64,000 nucleotides of DNA, taken from Bordetella petrii (lineage in GTDB: Bacteria > Pseudomonadota > Gammaproteobacteria > Burkholderiales > Burkholderiaceae_B). The notes below the pieces were generated by a model. The model had not been told where the DNA came from. It searched no databases and saw only the letters and a list, made by a program, of their open reading frames with translations. The DNA lies in contig NC_010170.1 in the NCBI RefSeq assembly GCF_000067205.1, forward strand, positions 5,146,001 through 5,210,000. The letters are read 5' to 3'. This document shows, one piece after another, positions 53,134-61,657 of the stretch (positions are counted from its first letter, which is position 1; every line of letters starts with the position of its first letter). The position numbers and the translations under genes are program-made.

Positions 53134-53247
53134 TTAGCCTTGACGCTGCTTGTGACGCGGGTCGGTGCAGATAACGCGCACCACGCCGTGACGTTTGATA
53201 ACTTTGCAGTTGCGGCAGATCCGCTTAACCGATGCCATTACTTTCAT
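53134..53247 (-). CDS. rpmJ: 50S ribosomal protein L36
   Basis: 37 residues, read directly from the minus strand: [21 protein letters not shown], continuing to HKQRQG and TAA at 53134. Cys11, Cys14, Cys27 and His32 form the zinc site, so this is the zinc-binding (C+) paralog type. SD is GGAGT before the ATG. It is between infA and rpsM. Confidence 0.96.
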
Positions 53248-53280
53248 GGTTGACTCCTAATTTTCCGTAATCCGGTCCGT

Positions 53281-53499
53281 TCACTTCGAGCGGAAGACAA
53301 TTCTTGCCCGCGTCAGGTCATAGGGCGTGAGCTCCACAGTGACCTTGTCGCCCGGCAAGATCCGGATGTAATGCATACGCATCTTGCCGGAAATATGGCC
53401 TAGCACCACGTGGCCGTTTTCGAGCTTGACGCGAAAAGTCGCGTTGGGAAGGTTCTCGAGAACCTCGCCTTGCATCTGGATGACGTCGTCCTTAGACAT
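53281..53499 (-). CDS. infA: Translation initiation factor IF-1
   Basis: 72 residues, complete S1-like OB fold: DVIQMQGEVLENLPNATFRVKLENGHVVLGHISGKMRMHYIRILPGDKVTVELTPYDLTRARI. It occupies the ribosomal A site during initiation. Its place between secY and rpmJ is typical for betaproteobacteria. Beta genomes often carry a second infA elsewhere. Confidence 0.97.
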   Translation of the reverse strand: MSKDDVIQMQGEVLENLPNATFRVKLENGHVVLGHISGKMRMHYIRILPGDKVTVELTPYDLTRARIVFRSK

Positions 53500-53508
53500 T
53501 CTCTTTTG

Positions 53509-54837
53509 CTATCGCATCGGCAAACCCGAGGAACCCTTGAAGTTCGCCTTCTTCAGCAGCGAATCGTACTGGTGCGACATCATGTAGGCCTGAACCTGCG
53601 CCATGAAGTCCATCGTCACCACCACGATAATCAACAAGGACGTGCCACCAAAATAAAACGGTACATTCCAGCGCATCACCAGGAATTCCGGCAACAGGCA
53701 AACCAGCGTGATGTACAGCGCTCCCACCAGCGTCAAGCGCATCAGGATCCTGTCGATGTAGCGCGCCGTCTGCTCGCCCGGGCGGATGCCAGGGACGAAA
53801 GCACCGCTTTTCTTCAAGTTGTCTGCCGTCTCACGGCTGTTGAACACCAGGGCCGTGTAGAAAAAGCAGAAGAAAATGATCGCGGCCGAGTACAGCGTGA
53901 TGTAGAGCGGCTGGCGCGGCTCGAGCGCCGCAGCCAGGTCACGCAGCCACAGCATGCTGTTGCCCGTCGAGAACCAGCTCGTGATCGTGGCCGGGAACAG
54001 AATGATCGACGATGCGAAGATCGGCGGAATCACCCCGGACATGTTCAGCTTCAGCGGCAGGTGCGAACTCTGGCCGCCGTAGATCTTGTTGCCCACCTGA
54101 CGCTTGGCGTAGTTGACAGTGATCTTGCGCTGTCCACGCTCCACGAACACCACGAAAGCCGTCACCAGCACCACCAGCGCCACGATGAACAGCGCCGACG
54201 GCACCGACATCGCATTGGTGCGCACCAGGTCGAGCAACCCGGCCAGCGCCGAGGGCAGGCCGGCCACGATCCCCGCGAAAATCAGGATCGAGATGCCGTT
54301 GCCCAGGCCGCGTTCGGTGATCTGCTCGCCCAGCCACATGATGAACATGGTGCCGGTCAGCAGGGTCACGACGGTCGTGAAGCGGAACAACATGCCCGGA
54401 TCGATCACCAGGCCCGGCTGGGACTCCAGCGCCACCGAAATGCCCACCGCTTGCACCAGCGCCAGCACGACCGTGCCGTAGCGGGTGTATTGGGTGATCT
54501 TGCGGCGGCCGGCCTCGCCCTCTTTCTTGAGGGCTTCCAGCGACGGCACCACCACCGACATCAGCTGCATGATGATCGATGCAGAGATGTACGGCATGAT
54601 GCCCAGGGCGAAGATCGAGAAGCGCGACAGCGCGCCGCCCGAGAACATGTTGAACAGGCCCAGGATCCCGCCCTGGTTCTGGCGGAACAGGTCAGCCAGC
54701 GCGTCCGGGTTGATGCCGGGGACGGGAATGTGCGTACCCAAGCGGTAAACCACAAGGGCGAGCACCAGGAACACGAGCCGGCGCTTCAAGTCGCCGTATC
54801 GCGCTCCGGTTTTGCCCAGTGCCTGTGCGTTAGCCAC
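53509..54837 (-). CDS. secY: Protein translocase subunit SecY
   Basis: 442 residues with ten membrane segments. LVVYRLGTHIPVPGINPDAL, FNMFSGGALSRFSIFALGIMPYISASIIMQL (plug region) and VNYAKRQVGNKIYGGQSSHLPLKLNMSGVIPPIFASSIILFP are hallmarks. Central channel of the Sec translocon. It is 14 nt after rplO; infA follows after 9 nt. Confidence 0.98.
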   Translation of the reverse strand: MANAQALGKTGARYGDLKRRLVFLVLALVVYRLGTHIPVPGINPDALADLFRQNQGGILGLFNMFSGGALSRFSIFALGIMPYISASIIMQLMSVVVPSLEALKKEGEAGRRKITQYTRYGTVVLALVQAVGISVALESQPGLVIDPGMLFRFTTVVTLLTGTMFIMWLGEQITERGLGNGISILIFAGIVAGLPSALAGLLDLVRTNAMSVPSALFIVALVVLVTAFVVFVERGQRKITVNYAKRQVGNKIYGGQSSHLPLKLNMSGVIPPIFASSIILFPATITSWFSTGNSMLWLRDLAAALEPRQPLYITLYSAAIIFFCFFYTALVFNSRETADNLKKSGAFVPGIRPGEQTARYIDRILMRLTLVGALYITLVCLLPEFLVMRWNVPFYFGGTSLLIIVVVTMDFMAQVQAYMMSHQYDSLLKKANFKGSSGLPMR

Positions 54838-54851
54838 GTGTTACCTCGTAA

Positions 54852-55292
54852 TCAGGCAAGCGAGCCGCCCGCGGCTTCGATGGCGGCGCGTGCGCCGGCC
54901 GTCGCAGTGAGGCCCTTGAGCGTCACTTTGCGCGAGAGTTCGCCCGACTTGATGACCTTGGCGTAGCGAACCGCCTGGCCCACGACACCGGCAGCCTTCA
55001 GCGTTTGCACGTCGATTTCGTCGACGGGCAGGGCTTGCAGGTCCGACAGGCGAACCTCGGCGTACAGGTGCTGGCCCAGCGGCGTGAAGCCGCGCTTGGG
55101 CAGGCGACGCTGCAGCGGCATCTGGCCGCCTTCGAAGCCAACCTTGTGGAAGCCGCCCGAACGCGACTTCTGACCCTTGTGGCCACGGCCGGCGGTTTTA
55201 CCCAGACCGGAGCCGATGCCACGGCCGACGCGGCGCTTGGCGTGCTTGGCGCCCTCGGCGGGCTTCAGCGTATTGAGTTGAATATCCGACAT
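54852..55292 (-). CDS. rplO: 50S ribosomal protein L15
   Basis: 146 residues. LNTLKPAEGAKHAKRRVGRGIGSGLGKTAGRGHKGQKSRSGG is the basic glycine-rich N-terminal extension of L15. It is 9 nt downstream of rpmD. Confidence 0.98.
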   Translation of the reverse strand: MSDIQLNTLKPAEGAKHAKRRVGRGIGSGLGKTAGRGHKGQKSRSGGFHKVGFEGGQMPLQRRLPKRGFTPLGQHLYAEVRLSDLQALPVDEIDVQTLKAAGVVGQAVRYAKVIKSGELSRKVTLKGLTATAGARAAIEAAGGSLA

Positions 55293-55301
55293 CGTGATTC
55301 C

Positions 55302-55487
55302 TTAGGCTTCCGAGACGGAGACGAGATAATCCACCTTGCGGATCATCCCGCGCACCTCGGGCGTGTCGACCAGAACGCGGCTGCTGTTGATACGGCGCAG
55401 GCCCAGGCCGCGCACGGTGTCGCGATGGGACTGCTTGGTGCCGATCACCGAGCGCACGAGGGTAACTTTGATCTGCTTCTGAGCCAT
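55302..55487 (-). CDS. rpmD: 50S ribosomal protein L30
   Basis: 61 residues. KQIKVTLVRSVIGTKQSHRDTVRGLGLRRINSSRVLVDTPEVRGMIRKVDYLV, a complete short L30. It starts 3 nt after rpsE ends. Confidence 0.97.
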   Translation of the reverse strand: MAQKQIKVTLVRSVIGTKQSHRDTVRGLGLRRINSSRVLVDTPEVRGMIRKVDYLVSVSEA

Positions 55488-55490
55488 GAT

Positions 55491-56012
55491 TTACCCCAGG
55501 ATCTCTTCGACGGTCTTGCCGCGCTTGGCAGCAACTTCCGACGGAGTCAGGGAAGCGCGCAGGCCATTCAGCGTGGCACGGACCATGTTGTAGGGATTGC
55601 TCGAGCCGAGGCTCTTGGCAACCACGTTACGCACACCCATCACTTCGAAGATGGCGCGCATCGGGCCACCGGCGATCACGCCGGTACCTTCGGCGGCGGG
55701 CGAAATCAGCACGGTGGAAGCGCCATGCTTGCCCACCACGGTGTGATGCAGCGTACCGTTCTTCAGGGCAACCTTGAACATGCCGCGACGGGCCTGTTCC
55801 ATGGCTTTCTGGACGGACACCGGCACTTCGCGCGCCTTGCCCTTGCCCATGCCGATACGGCCGTCGCCGTCGCCCACCACGGTCAGCGCGGCGAAGCTCA
55901 TGGTGCGACCACCCTTGACCACCTTGCTGACGCGGTTGACCGCGATCATCTTTTCGCGCAGGCCGTCGTCGTTCTCTTTTTCCGCGGCGCCTTTGCCTTG
56001 TACTTTAGCCAT
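55491..56012 (-). CDS. rpsE: 30S ribosomal protein S5
   Basis: 173 residues. An S5 double-stranded RNA-binding domain (LREKMIAVNRVSKVVKGGRTMSFAALTVVGDGDGRIGMGKGKAREVP) is followed by the C-terminal domain with SLGSSNPYNMVRATLNGL. Takes part in decoding fidelity. It is 15 nt downstream of rplR. Confidence 0.98.
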   Translation of the reverse strand: MAKVQGKGAAEKENDDGLREKMIAVNRVSKVVKGGRTMSFAALTVVGDGDGRIGMGKGKAREVPVSVQKAMEQARRGMFKVALKNGTLHHTVVGKHGASTVLISPAAEGTGVIAGGPMRAIFEVMGVRNVVAKSLGSSNPYNMVRATLNGLRASLTPSEVAAKRGKTVEEILG

Positions 56013-56027
56013 TTGACAGATCCTCGC

Positions 56028-56393
56028 TTAGAACTTCAGGCCGGCTTCACGCGCGGCATCGGCCAGCGCCTTGACGCGGCCATGGTAACGAAAGCCCGAG
56101 CGATCGAAAGCCACCAGTTCGATACCGGCTGCCTTGGCCTTTTCGGCAACGCGCTTGCCCACCAGCGTCGCAGCGGCGGTGTTGCCGCCCTGGCCGCTTT
56201 GGCCGGCCAGTTGCGCACGCACTTCGGGTTCCAGCGTGGAAGCGCTGACCAGCACGCGATCGCCTTCCGGCGAAATAATATTGGCGTAGATGTGCAGGTT
56301 CGAGCGGAAAATCGAGAGGCGATGAACGCGCAGCTCGGAGATTTTCCGGCGGGTCGGAACCGCACGACGCAAACGGGAAACTTTTTTGTCCAT
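56028..56393 (-). CDS. rplR: 50S ribosomal protein L18
   Basis: 121 residues. [47 protein letters not shown] and the C-terminal [26 protein letters not shown]. Binds 5S rRNA with L5. Confidence 0.98.
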
Positions 56394-56414
56394 GATTCGT
56401 CCTTGCGTGCGCCG

Positions 56415-56948
56415 TTATTTCTTCTTGGTTTCTTTGATGACGACGCGCTCGTCCGCGTAGCGCACGCCCTTGCCCTTGTAGGGTTCGGGTTCGCGATAGG
56501 CGCGGAGTTCTGCGGCCACCTGACCGACGACTTGCTTGTTGGAGCCCTTGATGACGATTTCCGTCTGGGTGGGGCACTCAGCCTTCACGCCGGCGGGCAG
56601 CTTGTGCACGATGTCGTGCGAGAAGCCCAGCTGCAGCTTGACGGCGTCGCCTTGAACCTGGGCGCGATAACCCACGCCGACCAGGGTCAGCTTGCGTTCG
56701 AAGCCCTTGCTCACGCCGGTGACCATATTGGCCACCAGGGCGCGCACGGTGCCCGACATGGCGCCGGCATGGCGCGATTCGTTGGCGGCGACAAACGTCA
56801 GCTTGCCGTTGTCCAGCGCGACGGTAACGTCGCCGGTCAACGCCTGGCTCAGGGTGCCCAGCGGGCCCTTGACGGTGATCTGGTCCTGTTGGATGTTGGC
56901 TTCAACACCCTTGGGCAGCTCGACCGGATATTTAGCGATACGTGACAT
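56415..56948 (-). CDS. rplF: 50S ribosomal protein L6
   Basis: 177 residues. MSRIAKYPVELPKGVEANIQ opening, GYRAQVQGDAVKLQLGFSHDIVHKLPAGVKAECPTQTEIVIKGSNKQVVGQVAAELRAYREPEPYKGKGVRYADE. The two-domain L6 fold is complete. It is 12 nt after rpsH. Confidence 0.98.
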   Translation of the reverse strand: MSRIAKYPVELPKGVEANIQQDQITVKGPLGTLSQALTGDVTVALDNGKLTFVAANESRHAGAMSGTVRALVANMVTGVSKGFERKLTLVGVGYRAQVQGDAVKLQLGFSHDIVHKLPAGVKAECPTQTEIVIKGSNKQVVGQVAAELRAYREPEPYKGKGVRYADERVVIKETKKK

Positions 56949-56960
56949 TCGAGTTTCTCC

Positions 56961-57356
56961 TTAGGCCACGTAGCACAGCACTTCGCCGCCGACGCCGTTG
57001 GCACGGGCCTTGCGGTCGGTCATGACGCCGCGCGAGGTCGAAACGATGGCCACGCCCAGGCCGTTCATGACCTGAGGAATGTTGCTGCGGCCCTTGTAGA
57101 TGCGCAGGCCGGGGCGCGAGACGCGTTCGATGCGCTCGATGACCGGACGGCCGGCGTAGTACTTCAGGGTGATTTCAAGCTCAGGCTTGGCCTGCGTACC
57201 CTTGACTTCAAAGCCGTCGATGTAGCCTTCATCCTGCAGCACAGCGGCAATAGCCGCCTTCAGCTTCGAGGAGGGCATGCTCACCGTAACTTTGTCAACT
57301 TGCTGCGCATTGCGAATGCGAGTCAGCATATCGGCGATGGGATCGCTCATGCTCAT
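56961..57356 (-). CDS. rpsH: 30S ribosomal protein S8
   Basis: 131 residues. MSDPIADMLTRIRNAQQVDKVTVSMPSSKLKAAIAAVL and the C-terminal STSRGVMTDRKARANGVGGEVLCYVA. In E. coli S8 also represses the spc operon by binding near the rplE start; whether that site is conserved here was not tested. Confidence 0.98.
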   Translation of the reverse strand: MSMSDPIADMLTRIRNAQQVDKVTVSMPSSKLKAAIAAVLQDEGYIDGFEVKGTQAKPELEITLKYYAGRPVIERIERVSRPGLRIYKGRSNIPQVMNGLGVAIVSTSRGVMTDRKARANGVGGEVLCYVA

Positions 57357-57366
57357 GTTTTTTCTC

Positions 57367-57672
57367 CTACCAGCTGGCCTTGGTGATGCCGGGGATTTCC
57401 CCCTTCATCGCCATTTCACGCAGTTTGTGGCGAGTCAGCCCAAACTTGCGGAAGACGCCGCGCGGACGACCCGTGACGACGCAGCGGTTGCGCTGGCGCG
57501 TGGGGTTGGCATTGCGCGGCAGTTGTTGCAGCTTCAGCCGAGCCTGGTAACGTTCTTCGTCGGTCTTCGACTGGTCGTCGATGATCGCCTTCAGTTCGGC
57601 GCGCTTGGCGGCGTACTTGTCGGCCAGCTTGGCGCGCTTGATGTCGCGATTGATGAGGGAAAGTTTAGCCAC
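57367..57672 (-). CDS. rpsN: 30S ribosomal protein S14
   Basis: 101 residues, the long form without the CxxC zinc knuckle. The C-terminal half NRCVVTGRPRGVFRKFGLTRHKLREMAMKGEIPGITKASW is diagnostic. It lies between rplE and rpsH with short gaps. Confidence 0.98.
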   Translation of the reverse strand: MAKLSLINRDIKRAKLADKYAAKRAELKAIIDDQSKTDEERYQARLKLQQLPRNANPTRQRNRCVVTGRPRGVFRKFGLTRHKLREMAMKGEIPGITKASW

Positions 57673-57684
57673 GTCATCAGCCTC

Positions 57685-58224
57685 TTAGTTACGGAACGGG
57701 AAGCTGAAGGCGGTCAGCAGCGCCTTGGCTTCGTCGTCGGTCTTGGCGGTAGTGGTGATGCTGATGTTCAGCCCACGCAGCGCGTCGATCTTGTCGTACT
57801 CGATTTCGGGGAAAATGATCTGCTCTTTCACCCCGATGTTGTAGTTGCCACGGCCGTCGAAGGCACGACCCGAGATACCGCGGAAGTCGCGCACGCGGGG
57901 CAGCGCAACCGCCACCAGGCGATCCAGGAATTCGTACATGCGCTGGCCGCGCAGCGTGACCATGCAACCGATCGGGTAGTTTTCGCGGATCTTGAAACCG
58001 GCGATAGCCTTACGGGTCTTGGTCACGACCGGCTTCTGGCCGGCGATCTTGGTCAGGTCGGACACGGCGTGCTCGATGACCTTCTTGTCGGCAACCGCTT
58101 CCGAGACACCCATGTTCAGGGTGACCTTGGTGATGCGCGGCACTTCCATCGTGCTTTTGTAGCCGAACTTGGCCTGCAGGTCGGGAGCAACCTTGCTCTT
58201 GTAGAAATCTTGCAAACGAGACAT
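57685..58224 (-). CDS. rplE: 50S ribosomal protein L5
   Basis: 179 residues. MEVPRITKVTLNMGVSEAVADKKVIEHAVSDLTKIAGQKPVVTKTRKAIAGFKIRENYPIGCMVTLRG and the C-terminal ISITTTAKTDDEAKALLTAFSFPFRN. Binds 5S rRNA and the P-site tRNA. It is 12 nt downstream of rplX. Confidence 0.98.
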   Translation of the reverse strand: MSRLQDFYKSKVAPDLQAKFGYKSTMEVPRITKVTLNMGVSEAVADKKVIEHAVSDLTKIAGQKPVVTKTRKAIAGFKIRENYPIGCMVTLRGQRMYEFLDRLVAVALPRVRDFRGISGRAFDGRGNYNIGVKEQIIFPEIEYDKIDALRGLNISITTTAKTDDEAKALLTAFSFPFRN

Positions 58225-58236
58225 GTCTGTCGCCCC

Positions 58237-58557
58237 TTACGCCTTGGCGCCGACAACGGCACCATTGGAACGGAACACACGGACCTTGCGGCCGTCGACT
58301 TCTTTGACGCCGACGCGATCGCCCTTGCCCGTGGCCGGATTGAACAGCGCCACGTTGGAGATGTGGATCGGCAGGGTCTTCTCGACGATGCCGCCGGGAT
58401 TATTGGCCATGGGATTGGCCTTGACGTGCTTCTTGACGACGTTGACGCCCTCGACCAGAACGTGGTCGGCGTCGACGCGAGCCAGCACGGTGCCGCGGCG
58501 CTTCTTGTCGCGGCCGGTCAGGACGATGACTTCGTCGCCTTTACGGATGTTGTTCAT
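58237..58557 (-). CDS. rplX: 50S ribosomal protein L24
   Basis: 106 residues. A KOW motif opens it (IRKGDEVIVLTGRDKKRRGTVLARV), followed by VEGVNVVKKHVKANPMANNPGGIVEKTLPIHISNVALFNPATGK. Early assembly initiator of the large subunit. It is 10 nt after rplN. Confidence 0.98.
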   Translation of the reverse strand: MNNIRKGDEVIVLTGRDKKRRGTVLARVDADHVLVEGVNVVKKHVKANPMANNPGGIVEKTLPIHISNVALFNPATGKGDRVGVKEVDGRKVRVFRSNGAVVGAKA

Positions 58558-58567
58558 CGAGGGCTCC

Positions 58568-58936
58568 TTACAGCACTTCGGGGGCCAACGACACGATCTT
58601 CATGAAGCGCTCGGTACGCAGTTCGCGCGTAACGGGTCCGAAGATGCGGGTGCCGATGGGCTCCAGCTTGGCGTTGAGCAACACGGCGGCGTTGCCACCG
58701 AAACGGATCAGCGAACCGTCTTTGCGGCGCACGCCCTTGGCGGTGCGAACCACCACGGCGTTGTAGATTTCGCCTTTCTTGACGCGCCCGCGCGGGGCCG
58801 CATCTTTGACGCTCACCTTGATGATGTCGCCGATACCGGCATAACGGCGCTTGGAGCCACCGAGCACCTTGATGCACATGACTGCACGCGCACCGGTGTT
58901 GTCGGCCACGTCCAGCGTGGTCTGCATTTGGATCAT
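58568..58936 (-). CDS. rplN: 50S ribosomal protein L14
   Basis: 122 residues. [46 protein letters not shown] and [34 protein letters not shown]. First gene of the spc unit. SD is AGGAA before the ATG. A leader of about 300 nt separates it from a good promoter at 59241-59269. Confidence 0.98.
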
Positions 58937-59534
58937 GATTTTTCCTGTTCCAACTTAACTGGAATTGCAGCTTTCCACCTGGAAACACCGCGCTTCCCGC
59001 CAGTTTTGGTCCCGTCAGGTCCGCCGCCCGCTTCGAAGACGATCTTCAAAGGCAATGCCGCGACCCTGGGTTGAAATCCTGCGGATACTTTTCCCCCGAA
59101 ACCCTCGTCGACCTCAGCTGCCGGCAACCCCTGCCACACAGGGCAGGCCAGCCAGCGCCGCATTGCGCTGCGCACAATACTTATGCTGTGAAGACCGAAA
59201 TGCTGCGAAAACCGATGACGGCAATTCGGGAAAGCTGTCAATTCTACCCCGGCTCGCCAAAAGGTGCAAGTGTGATGTGGGCCTGGGTGCATCGGCACCA
59301 GGAAAGCCGCTGCCGCGATTGCATCTGGAGGCGCCAAGCGATGCCCTACCGGGGTTTCAGCAATGTGTCACTATTTTTGCTGAATAAGGGTGCCCAGGCG
59401 CCGGCTGGCCATGGGTTCCGATTGGCCCCCGCCTGGCGCACCCCGGTGGACCAAGCGTCGGCATCCAAGCTGGTTTAGACTGATAAATATTCGCATGTAT
59501 TGCGGCTTTCACCTCTTTCGCAAGGAAATCTGGC
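58937..59534. other. 598-bp intergenic region separating spc operon and aldehyde dehydrogenase gene
   Basis: No convincing gene. A 134-codon minus-strand frame ends across the rplN start, but its composition and Pro/Ala/Gly-rich sequence look non-coding. The region holds the putative spc promoter (59241-59269) and the leader of rplN; the rest must contain the promoter of the divergent aldehyde dehydrogenase gene, in the AT-richer stretch around 59475-59510, which I could not assign. Confidence 0.6.
59241..59269 (-). promoter_or_regulatory. Putative sigma-70 promoter of the spc operon
   Basis: On the minus strand TTGCAC (59269-59264), exactly 17 bp, then TAGAAT (59246-59241). This is near-consensus, and transcription would begin near 59234, giving a leader of about 298 nt to rplN. 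The terminator after rpsQ upstream makes an independent spc promoter necessary. Confidence 0.65.
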
Positions 59535-60962
59535 ATGTATGAACAGTTGGCGCTGTATATCGACGGCGAATTCCTGACCGGCGACGGCCGCCGTACCCAG
59601 GATGTCATCAACCCGGCCACGCTGGAAGTACTCGGGCAGCTGCCCCACGCCACCGAGGCCGACCTCGATCGCGCCCTGGCGGCCGCGCAGCGCGCTTTTG
59701 AATCCTGGAAACACAGCTCGCCCATGGAACGCTCGGCCATCCTGCGCAAGGTGGCTTCGCTGTCGCGCGAGCACGCCAAGGAAATCGGCCGCAACATGAC
59801 CCTGGACCAGGGCAAGCCCCTGGCGGAATCGGTAGGCGAAATCACCGCCTGCGCCGAACATGCAGACTGGCATGCCGAAGAATGCCGCCGCATTTACGGC
59901 CGCGTCATTCCGCCGCGCAACCCCGATGTACGGCAGTTCGTGGTGCGCGAGCCCATCGGCGTGTGCGCTGCCTTCACACCCTGGAACTTCCCGTACAACC
60001 AGGCTATCCGCAAGATCGCCGCGGCGCTCGGCGCCGGATGCACGGTCATCCTGAAGGGCCCCGAAGACTCGCCCAGCGCGGTCATGGCAATTGCCCGCAT
60101 GTTCCACGAAGCCGGCCTGCCCAAGGGTTGCCTGAATATCGTCTGGGGCGAGCCCGGCAAGATTTCCGACTACCTGATTCGCTCGCCCATCGTGCGCAAA
60201 GTGTCGTTCACCGGCTCGGTGCCGGTGGGCAAGCAACTAGCCGCACTTGCCGGGGCGCACATGAAACGCGTCACCATGGAACTGGGCGGCCATTCGCCGG
60301 TGTTGGTATTCGACGACGCCGACGTGAACCGCGCCGCCGAAATGCTGGCCAAGTTCAAGATCCGCAACGCCGGCCAGGTGTGCGTGTCGCCGACCCGGTT
60401 CTACGTGCAAGAAGGCGCGTACGAGCAGTTCCTGGCTCGCTTTACCGAAGTGCTCAAGGGCATCAAGGTTGGCGACGGCCTGGAAGAAGGCACGCAAATG
60501 GGCCCGCTGGCGCATGAACGCCGCGTTCCCACCATGACCAAGTTCGTGGAAGATGCCAAGAAGCACGGCGGCAAGATCGCCCTGGGCGGCGAACCGCTTG
60601 ATCGCAAGGGCTTTTTCTTTTCGCCCACGGTGGTCACCGACCTTCCCGACAATTCCATGCTGATGACCGAAGAACCGTTCGGCCCCGTGGCCCCGGTAGT
60701 GCGTTTCAAAGATACCGACGAAGTGCTGCGCCGAGCCAACAGCCTGCCGTTCGGTTTGTCGTCATACGTGTTCACCAACTCGCTGCAGACGGCCACCAAG
60801 GTCAGCAACGGGCTGGAGGCGGGCATGGTGAACATCAACCACTTCGGCAGCGCCCTGGCCGAAACCCCGTTCGGTGGTATCAAGGACAGCGGCATTGGCA
60901 GCGAAGGCGGCCTGGAAACCTTCGATGGGTACCTGGTCACCAAGTTCATCACCCATGTCTGA
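59535..60962 (+). CDS. NAD(P)-dependent aldehyde dehydrogenase, succinate-semialdehyde dehydrogenase-like
   Basis: 475 residues. Rossmann-domain motif PWNFPYNQAIRK (Asn151), FTGSVPVGKQL, catalytic Glu249 in MELGGHSP and Cys283 in GQVCVSPTRFYV, then EEPFGPVAPVVRF and the C-terminal FGGIKDSGIGSEGG. The class is that of succinate-semialdehyde and related short-chain aldehyde dehydrogenases. SD is AAGGAAA. It is inserted on the opposite strand between rpsQ and rplN, breaking the S10-spc gene run; codon use looks like its neighbours. Confidence 0.92.
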   Translation: MYEQLALYIDGEFLTGDGRRTQDVINPATLEVLGQLPHATEADLDRALAAAQRAFESWKHSSPMERSAILRKVASLSREHAKEIGRNMTLDQGKPLAESVGEITACAEHADWHAEECRRIYGRVIPPRNPDVRQFVVREPIGVCAAFTPWNFPYNQAIRKIAAALGAGCTVILKGPEDSPSAVMAIARMFHEAGLPKGCLNIVWGEPGKISDYLIRSPIVRKVSFTGSVPVGKQLAALAGAHMKRVTMELGGHSPVLVFDDADVNRAAEMLAKFKIRNAGQVCVSPTRFYVQEGAYEQFLARFTEVLKGIKVGDGLEEGTQMGPLAHERRVPTMTKFVEDAKKHGGKIALGGEPLDRKGFFFSPTVVTDLPDNSMLMTEEPFGPVAPVVRFKDTDEVLRRANSLPFGLSSYVFTNSLQTATKVSNGLEAGMVNINHFGSALAETPFGGIKDSGIGSEGGLETFDGYLVTKFITHV

Positions 60963-61000
60963 CCTCCGGAGGCGCTGCGCCACCGCTTTGGCCTAGCTCA

Positions 61001-61029
61001 GGTGTCTGACTCCGAAGGCGTCAGACACC
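61001..61029. repeat. Dispersed hairpin repeat after the aldehyde dehydrogenase gene
   Basis: GGTGTCTGAC (61001-61010) and GTCAGACACC (61020-61029) are perfect inverted arms with a 9-nt loop, 38 bp after the stop. Same family as 3397, 32224 and the array at 40302-40782; again at a convergent gene junction. Confidence 0.75.
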
Positions 61030-61109
61030 GAAGATCAAACAGGACGCCTGCACATCACGAAGCCTGGTACAACTTCGGCCAGACTGCCTGACAATCGCGG
61101 CAGGCAAAA

Positions 61110-61139
61110 AAAACGGCAAGGAATGATCCTTGCCGTTTT
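61110..61139 (-). terminator. Intrinsic terminator of the S10 operon after rpsQ
   Basis: Perfect 13-bp stem AAAACGGCAAGGA / TCCTTGCCGTTTT with loop ATGA. On the minus strand it runs into a total of eight T residues, 35 nt past the rpsQ stop. It ends transcription before the aldehyde dehydrogenase/spc region. Confidence 0.92.
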
Positions 61140-61174
61140 CACGACAGGGCGGCGGGCCGCCCTGCTTGCATCAT

Positions 61175-61453
61175 TTAGATGATGCGCACCGCTTCGACCA
61201 GACGCACCACGTTCCAGGACTTGGAACGCGAGATGGGACGGCCTTCCGCGATTTCGACAGTGTCGCCTTCGTTGTACTGGTTCGACTCGTCGTGCGCCTT
61301 GTACTTCGCCGAACGCATGACGATCTTGCCGTAGATGGGGTGCTTGACGCGACGTTCGACCAGAACGACGACAGTCTTGTCCATCTTGTTGCTGACGACC
61401 TTGCCGACCAGCGTACGCTGGCGCTTGGTTTGGGTGTTTTGAGTTTCGCTCAT
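61175..61453 (-). CDS. rpsQ: 30S ribosomal protein S17
   Basis: 92 residues. RTLVGKVVSNKMDKTVVVLVERRVKHPIYGKIVMRSAKYKAHDE and GDTVEIAEGRPISRSKSWNVVRLVEAV. Last gene of the S10 unit here. It is 2 nt after rpmC and followed by a strong terminator. Confidence 0.98.
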   Translation of the reverse strand: MSETQNTQTKRQRTLVGKVVSNKMDKTVVVLVERRVKHPIYGKIVMRSAKYKAHDESNQYNEGDTVEIAEGRPISRSKSWNVVRLVEAVRII

Positions 61454-61455
61454 GA

Positions 61456-61647
61456 TTATTTCCCTGCCTTCTCGGTCAGCAAGGTACGCACGCGCGCGAT
61501 GTCGCGGCGCACGTTACGCAGCTGGCTGGTGTTGGCAAGCTGCTGCGTGGCCTTCTGCATACGCAGACCGAATTGTGCCTTCAGCAGGCTCTCGAGCTCT
61601 TGGCCGAGCTCGGCGGCGTCTTTCGAACGGAGTTCGCTGGCTTTCAT
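61456..61647 (-). CDS. rpmC: 50S ribosomal protein L29
   Basis: 63 residues. MKASELRSKDAAELGQELESLLKAQFGLRMQKATQQLANTSQLRNVRRDIARVRTLLTEK, two helices of L29 at the tunnel exit. The start at 61647 has AAGGAG upstream; a longer in-frame extension upstream overlaps rplP and was not used. Confidence 0.97.
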   Translation of the reverse strand: MKASELRSKDAAELGQELESLLKAQFGLRMQKATQQLANTSQLRNVRRDIARVRTLLTEKAGK

Positions 61648-61657
61648 TGTGTACTCC

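Noticed and set aside
53134..53247. Missing L36 gene
   Set aside because: The interval between infA and rpsM first seemed empty, but a 37-residue rpmJ reads cleanly on the minus strand.
58933..59337. 134-codon minus-strand frame ending across the rplN start codon
   Set aside because: Low-information Pro/Ala/Gly-rich sequence, contains the spc promoter inside it, and has no ribosome-binding site. The ATGA overlap with rplN appears accidental.
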